From positions 1-29,956 of the forward strand of contig CAZTRE010000014.1 of the NCBI GenBank assembly GCA_964616405.1: a stretch of DNA of 29,956 bases. The letters are read 5' to 3'. Shown here piece after piece: positions 1 through 6,783 of the stretch. The notes beneath the pieces were generated by a model. It was given only the letters and a program-made list of their open reading frames with translations. It was not told where the DNA came from and ran no database searches. Position 1 is the first letter of the stretch; each line of letters starts with the position of its first letter. The position numbers and the translations under genes are program-made. Origin of the DNA: JAEDES01 sp964616405. GTDB taxonomy: Bacteria > Bacillota_I > Bacilli_A > RF39 > UBA660.

Positions 1-1302
1 ATTGATGCTGTTATTAAATTAATTCGTGCATCTAAGTCTGATGATGAAGCTAGAACTGGTTTAATGAACAACTTTAAATTGTCTGAGCTTCAGGCTAATG
101 CTATTCTGGAAATGAGATTACGCCGTTTAACGGGCTTAGAGCGTGAAAAGATTGAAAATGAATTAAATGACTTATTGAAGTTAATTGACGAGTTACGAGG
201 CATTTTAGCTAGTGATGAGAAGATATTAGATGTAATTAAAAAAGAATTATTAGAAATAAAAGATAAATATAGTGATGAAAGACGTACAAATATTGATATG
301 ACTGCAATTGAATATATAGAAGATGAGTCTTTAATACCTGAGGAAGATATTATTATTACTTTGACAAAGAATGGATATATTAAACGTTTAAGAACTGATA
401 CATATCGTACACAAAATAGAGGTGGCGTAGGAGTTAGAGGTATGGCTACAAATGAAGACGACTTTGTGGAACATATGATTTCAATGAAAACACATGACTA
501 TTTACTATTCTTTTCTAATAGAGGAAGAGTCTATCGTATGAAGGGTTATGAGATTCCTGAATATGCAAGACAGTCTAAGGGTTTACCTATTATAAATTTA
601 TTACCATTAGAAAAAAATGAGAACATTAGTTCGATAATAGAAATAGATTCAAATGATAATGAAACTAAGTATTTAATGTTTGCTACTAAGGGAGGTATTA
701 TTAAACGTACAGAAATAGAAGAGTTTGATAATATTCGTAAAGGTGGTAAGATTGCTATTGTTTTGAAGGAAGATGATGAATTAATAAGCGTCAGAAAGAC
801 TTGTGGAAAAAATGAAATAGCAATTGGGGCTAGTAATGGACGCATGGTACGTTTTGATGAAAATGAAATTCGGTCTATGGGAAGAAGTAGTTCTGGTGTT
901 AAAGGAATTGATCTTGATGGAGCGACTGTAGTTGGTGCTGAAGTGGTTAATTCTGGACAATATGTTCTAATTGTTACTGAGAAGGGTTATGGAAAGAAAA
1001 CTGTAATTGATGAGTATAGATTAACACATAGAGGTAGCAAGGGTGTTAGAGCATTTAATGTTACTGAAAAGAATGGTATGATGGCAGCATTAAAATGTGT
1101 AAGTGAAGAAAATGATTACGATGTAATTGTTGTTACTAATAGCGGTATTATAATGAAGATGCCAGGAGAACAGATATCTACATTAAAACGTGCAACGCAA
1201 GGGGTAAGATTGATTAATCTAAAGGATGATCAAACCGTTTCAACTGTAGCTGTTGTAGCTAAGGAAGAAGAAAAAAGTGAAGAGATAGTAACAGAAGAAT
1301 AA
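1..1302 (+). CDS. gyrA: DNA gyrase subunit A, C-terminal part (5' truncated by window edge)
   Basis: The reading frame is open from base 1 and begins inside the gene, so the catalytic Tyr and winged-helix domain lie outside the window. Visible are the end of the breakage-reunion/coiled-coil part (IRASKSDDEARTGL, LQANAILEMRLRRLTGLE) and then the six-bladed beta-pinwheel C-terminal domain that wraps DNA. A GyrA-box-like motif, QNRGGVGVRG, starts the pinwheel; the usual form is QRRGGRG, so two positions are substituted. Repeated blade motifs follow (GRVYRMKGYEIPE, GGIIKRTE, GYGKKTVIDEY, RGSKGVRAF). The tail is acidic (KEEEKSEEIVTEE). With GyrB the enzyme introduces negative supercoils. The GyrA box and the origin-proximal neighbours argue for gyrA rather than parC. 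A hairpin terminator follows directly. Confidence 0.96.
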   Translation: MDAVIKLIRASKSDDEARTGLMNNFKLSELQANAILEMRLRRLTGLEREKIENELNDLLKLIDELRGILASDEKILDVIKKELLEIKDKYSDERRTNIDMTAIEYIEDESLIPEEDIIITLTKNGYIKRLRTDTYRTQNRGGVGVRGMATNEDDFVEHMISMKTHDYLLFFSNRGRVYRMKGYEIPEYARQSKGLPIINLLPLEKNENISSIIEIDSNDNETKYLMFATKGGIIKRTEIEEFDNIRKGGKIAIVLKEDDELISVRKTCGKNEIAIGASNGRMVRFDENEIRSMGRSSSGVKGIDLDGATVVGAEVVNSGQYVLIVTEKGYGKKTVIDEYRLTHRGSKGVRAFNVTEKNGMMAALKCVSEENDYDVIVVTNSGIIMKMPGEQISTLKRATQGVRLINLKDDQTVSTVAVVAKEEEKSEEIVTEE

Positions 1303-1310
1303 TAGCTTAG

Positions 1311-1334
1311 GGATGGCAATTGTCATCCTTTTTT
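1311..1334 (+). terminator. Intrinsic terminator of gyrA
   Basis: GGATGGC and GTCATCC pair (one G-T wobble) around an AATT loop, followed by six T. It lies 8 bases after the gyrA stop codon and separates gyrA from the parS/Noc-site region. Confidence 0.8.
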
Positions 1335-1359
1335 GTTGTAAATTAAGCGTCTAATACCT

Positions 1360-1368
1360 TGTGGAAAA
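1360..1368 (-). promoter_or_regulatory. DnaA-box-like 9-mer on the minus strand
   Basis: TGTGGAAAA is the reverse complement of TTTTCCACA, one base from the consensus TTATCCACA. It lies in the same non-coding region as three perfect boxes, but alone it is weak evidence. Confidence 0.35.
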
Positions 1369-1430
1369 AAGATATTTTGTTTTTTAAAATAGTATTTTGG
1401 CATTTATTTGTATACTTATTTATTTAAAAT

Positions 1431-1446
1431 TATTTCCCGGGAAAAA
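1431..1446. promoter_or_regulatory. Noc-binding-like site 1 (imperfect)
   Basis: TATTTCCCGGGAAAAA matches 15 of 16 positions of the palindrome TATTTCCCGGGAAATA. The B. subtilis nucleoid occlusion protein Noc binds ATTTCCCGGGAAAT. The protein itself is not encoded in this window, so the assignment rests on the motif and on co-location with parS. Confidence 0.65.
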
Positions 1447-1482
1447 ATTTTTTTACATTTTTATAGAAAAAACAGGTAAAGT

Positions 1483-1500
1483 GTCAAATTTGACGTCAAA
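1483..1500. repeat. Two overlapping 12-bp palindromes
   Basis: GTCAAATTTGAC (1483-1494) and TTTGACGTCAAA (1489-1500) are each perfect palindromes that share TTTGAC. The block is a candidate operator for an unknown dimeric regulator. No gene follows it within 800 bases, and I do not recognise the motif. Confidence 0.4.
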
Positions 1501-1597
1501 ATGCATTATGAGCGATTTAGTATGAATTAGGCGTATAATGTACTAATTAAATTGATTTAAATGCATTATTTTTAATCTAATTGTGTATTAAACTAAA

Positions 1598-1613
1598 TGT
1601 TCCACGTGAAACA
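1598..1613. promoter_or_regulatory. parS: parS site 1 (ParB/Spo0J binding site)
   Basis: TGTTCCACGTGAAACA matches the 16-bp Firmicute parS consensus TGTTNCACGTGAAACA. It differs from a perfect palindrome at one base. A perfect DnaA box begins 2 bases after it. Confidence 0.95.
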
Positions 1614-1615
1614 TT

Positions 1616-1624
1616 TTATCCACA
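1616..1624 (+). promoter_or_regulatory. DnaA box 1, abutting parS 1
   Basis: TTATCCACA is the exact consensus DnaA 9-mer. It follows the parS site after TT. The same spacing and orientation recur at the two other parS sites. Confidence 0.8.
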
Positions 1625-1673
1625 ATTTTTGTTCATAAACATTTTAAATTATGTATTAGTTTTATAATAAAAT

Positions 1674-1689
1674 TATTTCCTGGGAAATA
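1674..1689. promoter_or_regulatory. Noc-binding-like site 2
   Basis: TATTTCCTGGGAAATA matches the Noc palindrome at 15 of 16 positions, with one T replacing C at the centre. It lies 76 bases downstream of parS 1, measured start to start. Confidence 0.72.
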
Positions 1690-1908
1690 ATTTTATTTTT
1701 AGTAAATTTGAATTTTGTTAAAAACAGTTAATTCATAATTTTGATAGTTATTTATGTATAAAAGTTTTACTAAATTCGTTTAACTTTTTTTAATTTTAAT
1801 AAATTATATAAAAAAGTAGAATATGTTATATCAAGAATTTTGCCAAAAGATTATGTTTAAAATATTTTTATTTCTTTAATTATATATTTTTAATTTTTTT
1901 TGATAGAT

Positions 1909-1924
1909 TATTTCCTGGGAAATA
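1909..1924. promoter_or_regulatory. Noc-binding-like site 3
   Basis: TATTTCCTGGGAAATA is identical to site 2. It lies exactly 89 bases upstream of parS 2, start to start, and forms the first half of the 200-bp duplicated unit. Confidence 0.72.
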
Positions 1925-1997
1925 ATTTTGCAAAATGAATTATGATAAAGTCAATTATATATTTATATGATATTAATGGTTATTTGCTTTAAAATTA

Positions 1998-2013
1998 TGT
2001 TTCACGTGAAACA
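1998..2013. promoter_or_regulatory. parS: parS site 2
   Basis: TGTTTCACGTGAAACA is the perfect palindromic parS sequence. It lies exactly 400 bases after parS 1. Confidence 0.96.
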
Positions 2014-2015
2014 TT

Positions 2016-2024
2016 TTATCCACA
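2016..2024 (+). promoter_or_regulatory. DnaA box 2, abutting parS 2
   Basis: A perfect TTATCCACA starts 2 bases after parS 2, in the same orientation as at parS 1 and 3. Confidence 0.8.
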
Positions 2025-2108
2025 GATTATGTTTAAAATCTTTTAAATATTAATATTTTATGATTAATTTTTTTAATTATTTACAATACTTACCTTTTAT
2101 TGGTTAAT

Positions 2109-2124
2109 TATTTCCCGGGAAATA
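2109..2124. promoter_or_regulatory. Noc-binding-like site 4 (perfect palindrome)
   Basis: TATTTCCCGGGAAATA is a perfect palindrome containing the B. subtilis Noc consensus. It lies 89 bases upstream of parS 3 and 200 bases after site 3. Confidence 0.8.
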
Positions 2125-2197
2125 ATTTTGCAAGATAAATCGTGGAAAAGTTATTTATATATTTATATGACATACATAGTTATTTATTTTAAAATTA

Positions 2198-2213
2198 TGT
2201 TTCACGTGAAACA
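2198..2213. promoter_or_regulatory. parS: parS site 3
   Basis: TGTTTCACGTGAAACA is a perfect parS palindrome, exactly 200 bases after parS 2. Confidence 0.96.
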
Positions 2214-2215
2214 TT

Positions 2216-2224
2216 TTATCCACA
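2216..2224 (+). promoter_or_regulatory. DnaA box 3, abutting parS 3
   Basis: A perfect TTATCCACA starts 2 bases after parS 3. From here to the SRP RNA promoter (2225-2358) I see only AT-rich DNA with no other recognisable site. Confidence 0.8.
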
Positions 2225-2375
2225 AAAAGTGTTTTTTAAGTATATTTTTAAAAATTTTTAATTATTTTACACGTAATAAAGGAAAAATATCCTTAATTTT
2301 ATTGTTTAATTATTAACTTTTAAATTTTATGATTTTTTATTTTACAAATTTAATAACTTATAATACAATACTATT

Positions 2376-2446
2376 GTGCAATGGAAATGCTTGAATCAGG
2401 TCAGGATCGGAAGGTAGCAGCCTTAAGAGCCTCCTTCCATGTGCAC
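2376..2446 (+). ncRNA. ffs: Small bacterial SRP RNA (4.5S type)
   Basis: This is the RNA core of the signal recognition particle, which binds Ffh and delivers nascent membrane proteins. The conserved domain IV is present: GGTCAGGATCGGAAGG, with the GGAA tetraloop region, then TAGCAGCC. The ends pair as GTGCA-ATGGAA with TTCCAT-GTGCAC, and a T-run follows at 2447, so the RNA is the short hairpin form without an Alu domain. TATAAT at 2359-2364 is a plausible -10. In B. subtilis the SRP RNA lies between tadA and dnaX; here it is just upstream of tadA. Ends are accurate to a few bases. Confidence 0.93.
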
Positions 2447-2467
2447 TTTTTTATTGGAGTGGTATAA

Positions 2468-2917
2468 ATGAATTTAAAATATATGAATATTGCATTTATT
2501 GAGGCTAATAAGGCCTTTAAACGTGGCGAAGTTCCAATAGGTGCAGTAATTGTTAAAGATGATAAAATTATTGCTAAGGCATATAATTGCAAGGAAAAGG
2601 AAAGATGTGCAGTTAAACATGCAGAAATCTCTGCTATTATAAAAGCTTCTAAAAGATTACGTAATTGGCGTTTAGAAAACTGTGATATGTATGTTACTTT
2701 AGATCCGTGTCCTATGTGTGCTAGTGCAATTAAACAAGCTAGAATTAGAAACGTTTATTCTGCATTATCAAATAGTGATGAAAATAATGAAAAGATTATT
2801 TCTGAAATATTTAAATCCGATAACGTAAATGCTAAGGTTAATTTTGTTAATAATTTATTTGTGGAAAAAAGTGAAGTATTATTACGCACTTTCTTTGGTA
2901 ATAGAAGAAAAAAGTAA
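2468..2917 (+). CDS. tadA: tRNA-specific adenosine deaminase
   Basis: TadA converts A34 to inosine at the wobble position of tRNA-Arg(ACG), using a zinc-activated water. The cytidine/adenosine deaminase fold is complete in 149 residues. HAEISAI carries the zinc His and the catalytic Glu, and PCPMCASAI supplies the two zinc Cys. N-terminal EANKAFKRGEVPIGAVIV is typical of TadA. The start follows GGAGT at 2456. The gene sits between the SRP RNA and dnaX, where B. subtilis has yaaJ. Length is normal for the family (about 150-160 residues). Confidence 0.95.
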   Translation: MNLKYMNIAFIEANKAFKRGEVPIGAVIVKDDKIIAKAYNCKEKERCAVKHAEISAIIKASKRLRNWRLENCDMYVTLDPCPMCASAIKQARIRNVYSALSNSDENNEKIISEIFKSDNVNAKVNFVNNLFVEKSEVLLRTFFGNRRKK

Positions 2918-2936
2918 TAATATTTCTTTTTCTTTA

Positions 2937-2945
2937 TGTTATAAT
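2937..2945 (+). promoter_or_regulatory. Extended -10 promoter of dnaX
   Basis: TGTTATAAT is a perfect TGN-extended -10 element, 22 bases before the dnaX start codon. No convincing -35 is present, as is common for extended -10 promoters. Confidence 0.55.
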
Positions 2946-2967
2946 ATAATGAGTTAGGAGGTATATT

Positions 2968-4770
2968 ATGTATCGTGCTTTATATAGAAAATATCGGCCT
3001 CAAGGATTTGATAGTGTGGTTGGACAAAATACTATTGTAAAAACACTTCAAAACTCAATTAAAAATCATTCATTTAGTCATGCATATATGTTTTTTGGAC
3101 CTCGTGGAGTAGGAAAAACAACTGCTTCAAAAATCTTTGCTCGTGCTATTAATTGTTTAGATCCTATAGATGGTGATGCATGTGGAAAATGTAAGAATTG
3201 TTTGCATTCATTTGAAAAGGAATGCGTTGATATTATTGAAATTGACGCTGCTTCAAACAATGGTGTTGATGAAATTAGAGAATTAAAAAATAAAATTGCT
3301 TTAGTGCCAGCTGAACTTAAGTATAAGGTTTATATTATTGATGAAGTTCATATGTTGTCTATGGGGGCATTTAATGCGTTGTTAAAGACACTTGAAGAGC
3401 CACCTGAACACGCAATTTTTATTTTGGCTACTACGGATCCGCAAAAGGTTCCTGAAACTATTATTTCGAGATGTCAATGTTTTTCTTTTAAAAGAATTTC
3501 TGAAGAAATGATTATTCAAAGGCTAAGAACGGTTTGTGATAGTGAAAAAATTGATATTGACGATGAAGTTCTGAATGAAATTGCTATTTCTTCAGATGGT
3601 GGAATGCGTGATGCATTAGGCTCTTTAGATAAATTGACTTCATATACAAAAAATAAGATTAATATAGAAGATTTTGCAGAATTAAATGGTACTATTACTA
3701 AAGCTATGTTAGAAGATATTTGTAATTTTATGTTTAATGGTGATATTGCAATGGTTTTATCATTAATTAATAAATATAATAGTGATGGAAAAAATTTAAT
3801 TCAAATCTTGCTTCAAATAATGCATTTTGTAAGAAATAAGATTATTGCTTATTATGTTGAAAATAAAAAAAGCGACATTTCTGTGGATAAAATGTTAAAG
3901 TTAGTCAACGTAATTAACGAAAATATGTTCGATATAAAAAAGAGTGGCAACCCTAAAATTTATATAGAAATGTTGTTAATAAAATATATAAAAGAAATTT
4001 GTGAAGTTAGTAATGACGCTACTAATTATAATAATAGAACTATTTTCCAAAATGAATTGAAAGAAAATATTAGTGTAAAAGATGCTGATTTAAAAGTTGC
4101 AAAAGTAAATGATAAATTGGAAAATAGTATTAGTGATAATCGTTTGAATTCTACAGAAAACGATATAGCTGCAGATGAAGAATATGATTTTGATAAAGAA
4201 TTTTCTGATGATGTAGAGTATGAAGAGAATGTGACTTTGCAAAATGAAACAAATTCTTGTGAGAATTTGAATAACAATAATGATTCTAATAATAAAAATA
4301 TTATAAATATTGATGAAATTATGAAAGCTAGGGTAAATAACACTTTGGCTAAAGCTAATAAACAAATTTTGCTTTTAGAATTGGAAAACATGAAAAAACT
4401 TAATGATTTTACATTTGATCAGGAAATTGGCTATATTGTGTGTGGTTTACTTGATGCGAGTTTAAGAGCTGCTAGCGAAGAAAGTATTATTTTAAGTTAT
4501 GAATATGATTCAACTGTTAAGCAAAATTTGACTGAATTAGAAAAGTTTACATATGTTTATGAGAAAATTACTGGTTCTTCTAAAAAGCTTGCTTTAATTA
4601 CTCATAGTGATTGGGAAAAAGAAAAAGCAAAATACATAAAGAGTATAAAAGAAGGAAATCATTACGATGTTATTGAAGAACCAGAGGAAGTATATGAAGA
4701 ATCTGAAAAAGATGATATAATAACTAATAGTGCAGTGGAACTTTTTGGTGACATTGTAGAAATAAATTAA
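2968..4770 (+). CDS. dnaX: DNA polymerase III subunit tau/gamma (clamp loader ATPase)
   Basis: DnaX is the ATPase of the clamp loader that places the sliding clamp at primer ends and links the polymerases at the fork. N-terminal YRKYRPQGFDSVVGQ is the family hallmark. Walker A GPRGVGKTT is at residues 44-52. The zinc-binding Cys (C63, C72, C75, C78) surround CGKCKNC, Walker B is IIDEVHM (about 123-129), and the SRC sensor motif is ISRCQCF. After about residue 370 comes a low-complexity Asn/Asp/Glu-rich linker (e.g. NLNNNNDSNNKN). The C-terminal domain is less conserved and ends at residue 600. Start follows AGGAGG. ybaB and recR follow closely, the usual dnaX-ybaB-recR set. Confidence 0.97.
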   Translation: MYRALYRKYRPQGFDSVVGQNTIVKTLQNSIKNHSFSHAYMFFGPRGVGKTTASKIFARAINCLDPIDGDACGKCKNCLHSFEKECVDIIEIDAASNNGVDEIRELKNKIALVPAELKYKVYIIDEVHMLSMGAFNALLKTLEEPPEHAIFILATTDPQKVPETIISRCQCFSFKRISEEMIIQRLRTVCDSEKIDIDDEVLNEIAISSDGGMRDALGSLDKLTSYTKNKINIEDFAELNGTITKAMLEDICNFMFNGDIAMVLSLINKYNSDGKNLIQILLQIMHFVRNKIIAYYVENKKSDISVDKMLKLVNVINENMFDIKKSGNPKIYIEMLLIKYIKEICEVSNDATNYNNRTIFQNELKENISVKDADLKVAKVNDKLENSISDNRLNSTENDIAADEEYDFDKEFSDDVEYEENVTLQNETNSCENLNNNNDSNNKNIINIDEIMKARVNNTLAKANKQILLLELENMKKLNDFTFDQEIGYIVCGLLDASLRAASEESIILSYEYDSTVKQNLTELEKFTYVYEKITGSSKKLALITHSDWEKEKAKYIKSIKEGNHYDVIEEPEEVYEESEKDDIITNSAVELFGDIVEIN

Positions 4771-4785
4771 TTAAGGAGAATGAAT

Positions 4786-5082
4786 ATGAATATACAAGCA
4801 ATGATGAAACAAGCACAAGCTATGCAAAAAGATATGATGAAAATTAAAGAGGAAATTGATAATACTGAATTTACTGCAGAAAGTTCTTTAGTAAAAGTTA
4901 CTGTTAAAGGAACAAAAGAAGTTGTTAATGTTGAAATTGATACAGCAAATGGATTTGATATTGATGATGTAGAAATGTTACAAGATATGATAATGATTGC
5001 AATCAACGAGGCTAATAAAAAAGTTGATGCAGCTTTAGAAAAGAAGATGGGTAAATTTGGAAATATTCCGGGTTTATTTTAG
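4786..5082 (+). CDS. ybaB: Nucleoid-associated protein, YbaB/EbfC family
   Basis: A small DNA-binding protein that forms tweezer-like dimers, encoded nearly always between dnaX and recR; its exact role is unclear. Family features are the N-terminal helix NIQAMMKQAQAMQKDMMK, a central beta-sheet (VKVTVKGTKEVVNVEID), DVEMLQDMIMIAINEANKK and the C-terminal MPGLF-like NIPGLF. I place the start at the second ATG (4786) because AAGGAGA ends 6 bases before it, whereas the ATG at 4780 directly touches the ribosome-binding site. 98 residues. Confidence 0.92.
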   Translation: MNIQAMMKQAQAMQKDMMKIKEEIDNTEFTAESSLVKVTVKGTKEVVNVEIDTANGFDIDDVEMLQDMIMIAINEANKKVDAALEKKMGKFGNIPGLF

Positions 5083-5091
5083 GAATTAAAT

Positions 5092-5688
5092 ATGTATCCT
5101 GATAGTATTAAGAGTTTAATTGAATCTTTTAAATTTTTACCAGGAATTGGTGAGAAAACAGCCGAGAGACTGGCTTTTTCTGTTTTAGAATTAGAAGAAG
5201 AACAGGCTGAGTTTTTTGCCGAAAGTCTTGTTGATGTAAAAAGAAACATACATAAATGTAGTGTTTGCAATACTTTGACTGAGGATGATACTTGCTTTAT
5301 ATGTAATGATAATGATAGAGATAATGACTTGTTATGTGTCGTTGAAGATACAAAAAATGTATTTTTATTTGAAAAATTAGGTATGTTTCATGGAAAATAT
5401 CATGTGTTAGATGGTTTGATTTCTCCCTTGGATGGAGTAAATCCTGAAGATATCGGACTAGATAAATTAGTAGATAGAATAGTAAAAGAAAAGTTTAAAG
5501 AAATAATTTTTGCTTTTAAACCAAGTATTGAAGGTGAAACAACATCTTTATATATTAAAAGAATATTAGATGGCCTTGATGTTAAAACAACTAGATTAGC
5601 GAGTGGTGTTCCAATTGGTGCTGATATGGAATATGTAGATAGTTTAACGTTAGAGAGAGCCATAAATGATCGAAAAGAAATAGAATAA
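5092..5688 (+). CDS. recR: Recombination mediator protein RecR
   Basis: RecR acts with RecO (and RecF) to load RecA on SSB-coated gaps. The order of parts is normal in 198 residues: helix-hairpin-helix region (LPGIGEKTAERLAF), C4 zinc finger (CSVCNTLTEDDTCFIC), then a Toprim domain (LCVVEDTKNVFLFEKL, YHVLDGLISPLDGV) with a C-terminal Walker-B-like end (TRLASGVPIGADMEYVD). The start codon comes 9 bases after the ybaB stop, with AGGA in front, so the two genes are probably co-transcribed. Confidence 0.97.
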   Translation: MYPDSIKSLIESFKFLPGIGEKTAERLAFSVLELEEEQAEFFAESLVDVKRNIHKCSVCNTLTEDDTCFICNDNDRDNDLLCVVEDTKNVFLFEKLGMFHGKYHVLDGLISPLDGVNPEDIGLDKLVDRIVKEKFKEIIFAFKPSIEGETTSLYIKRILDGLDVKTTRLASGVPIGADMEYVDSLTLERAINDRKEIE

Positions 5689-5710
5689 TTATTATAAATT
5701 TTCATATCTC
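5683..5710 (+). promoter_or_regulatory. Candidate sigma-E promoter of bofA
   Basis: GAATAAT (5683-5689), a 13-base spacer and CATATCTC (5703-5710) resemble the B. subtilis sigma-E consensus KMATATT-N13/14-CATACAMT, although the -10 is poor. AGGAG begins 13 bases after the first C of the -10, exactly as in front of yabP. bofA is a sigma-E gene in B. subtilis. Confidence 0.35.
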
Positions 5711-5728
5711 TTAATAGGAGATGATGGA

Positions 5729-5914
5729 ATGAAATTAATTTTAAAGATAATGAAAAGGGTAATTTTAGGAGCATTTTTATTATATGGTTATAATTTAATT
5801 GCTGTAAATTTTAATATGATAATTCCTATTAATATTTTTACTATTGGATTTGTAACTATATTAGGAATTCCCTCTATATTAGCTTTGTTATTGTTTAAAT
5901 TATTTGTATTGTGA
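5729..5914 (+). CDS. bofA: Pro-sigma-K processing inhibitor BofA-like protein
   Basis: A 61-residue membrane protein whose C-terminal segment (IPINIFTIGFVTILGIPS) matches the conserved BofA pattern of a Pro-Asn-rich turn followed by a Gly-Ile-Pro hinge. Two hydrophobic segments are visible, roughly residues 10-27 and 32-58. In B. subtilis BofA sits in the membrane around the forespore and holds the SpoIVFB protease inactive, delaying sigma-K activation until a forespore signal arrives. The position just after recR agrees with B. subtilis (recR-yaaL-bofA). The start follows AGGAGATGATGG. Family assignment is by motif and position. Confidence 0.85.
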   Translation: MKLILKIMKRVILGAFLLYGYNLIAVNFNMIIPINIFTIGFVTILGIPSILALLLFKLFVL

Positions 5915-5925
5915 GGTGATTTCTT

Positions 5926-6783
5926 ATGAATCTTTCTGTTGCTAAGAATCGATTTTTTAATCAAGTTACGAATCTTGTTAATTATGATAAAGTTTCACAT
6001 GCATATTTAATTGAAATTGATAATTATGAAAATGATTTTAAATATGTTTTAGATTTTGTAAAAATGATTCTTTGTAAGAAAAAGAGTTTTAAAGAAGCTT
6101 GTAACGAATGCAATATTTGTAGTCAAATTGATAATAATTGCTATGTGGATTTGAAAATTATTGAACCTGATGGAGCTACAATTAAAAAAAAGCAGTTGCT
6201 TGAGTTACAGGAAGAATTTCATAATAAATCATTATTAGACAATAAAAGGATTTATATTATTAAAGAAGCAGATAAGTTAAATGATAATTCGGCTAATACT
6301 ATGTTAAAATTTTTAGAAGAACCAGAGGAAAACATTATTGCTTTACTAGTTACAACTAATAAATATAAGGTTATTGAAACGATATTATCTAGGTGTCAAA
6401 TATTATCTATGCAAGATAATTTTAGTTATATTCAAGTATCAGATACTATTATTGATCTGATTAGTTTTATTGTTAAAAAAAATGATTTGTTTATTAATTA
6501 TAATGTTATATATAATGATATATTACCAGATAAGAATGTAGCTAAAGAAGTTTTGTCTGAAATAGAAAAAATATTTATTAATTATTTGAATTATATTTCG
6601 ATTGGTGATGAGAGTTTTTGTAATAATTCAATTGTGAAAATATTGTCTAATGTTGATAGTAATTATATTATTAACTGTATTGCAATAATTGAAGAGGAAT
6701 TAGATAAATTAGAATATAATGTAAATTATAAATTATGGTTAGATTGTTTATTTGCCAAGTTGATTGGAGGTAATTTATGGTAG
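5926..6783 (+). CDS. holB: DNA polymerase III delta' subunit
   Basis: A non-catalytic AAA+ clamp-loader subunit, related to DnaX. It has the N-terminal SHAYLIE, the zinc module CKKKSFKEACNECNIC, and the segment YIIKEADKLNDNSANTMLKFLEEPEEN, with the SRC motif in LSRCQIL. A canonical Walker A motif is missing, as expected for delta', which does not hydrolyse ATP. At 285 residues it is slightly short. The start follows GAGGTGATT, 11 bases after bofA. Its stop overlaps the start of ricT by 7 bases, so the two are translationally coupled. tmk, yaaQ and yaaR, which precede holB in B. subtilis, are not here. Confidence 0.93.
   Translation: MNLSVAKNRFFNQVTNLVNYDKVSHAYLIEIDNYENDFKYVLDFVKMILCKKKSFKEACNECNICSQIDNNCYVDLKIIEPDGATIKKKQLLELQEEFHNKSLLDNKRIYIIKEADKLNDNSANTMLKFLEEPEENIIALLVTTNKYKVIETILSRCQILSMQDNFSYIQVSDTIIDLISFIVKKNDLFINYNVIYNDILPDKNVAKEVLSEIEKIFINYLNYISIGDESFCNNSIVKILSNVDSNYIINCIAIIEEELDKLEYNVNYKLWLDCLFAKLIGGNLW

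Larger units (their letters stand above)
1909..2224 (+). repeat. 200-bp direct duplication carrying a Noc-like site, parS and DnaA box
   Basis: Bases 1909-2024 align without gaps to 2109-2224, at an offset of exactly 200. By eye about 87% of 116 positions are identical. The last 37 bases (1988-2024 and 2188-2224) are identical and contain parS plus the DnaA box. The middle has diverged while the three protein sites are kept, which suggests selection on them. The earlier parS at 1598 is a further 400 bases (two unit lengths) upstream, so an older, more eroded copy number is possible. Confidence 0.8.

Noticed and set aside
2128..2316. 62-codon open frame in the parS region
   Set aside because: It starts inside the Noc-like/parS repeat, has no ribosome-binding site, and reads across a parS and DnaA box; composition is that of AT-rich non-coding DNA.
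1303..2375. The region as the replication origin (oriC) itself
   Set aside because: Only three perfect and one weaker DnaA box are present, 200-400 bases apart. There is no cluster of boxes next to an unwinding element, and in Firmicutes oriC usually flanks dnaA, which would lie upstream of this window.
3892..3900. Perfect DnaA box (TGTGGATAA, minus strand) inside dnaX
   Set aside because: It lies in coding sequence (Val-Asp-Lys codons) with no parS or other box nearby; chance occurrence in AT-rich DNA is likely.
4026..4391. Antisense open frame opposite the dnaX linker
   Set aside because: It is a shadow of the Asn/Asp/Glu-rich linker; no ribosome-binding site and no recognisable protein.
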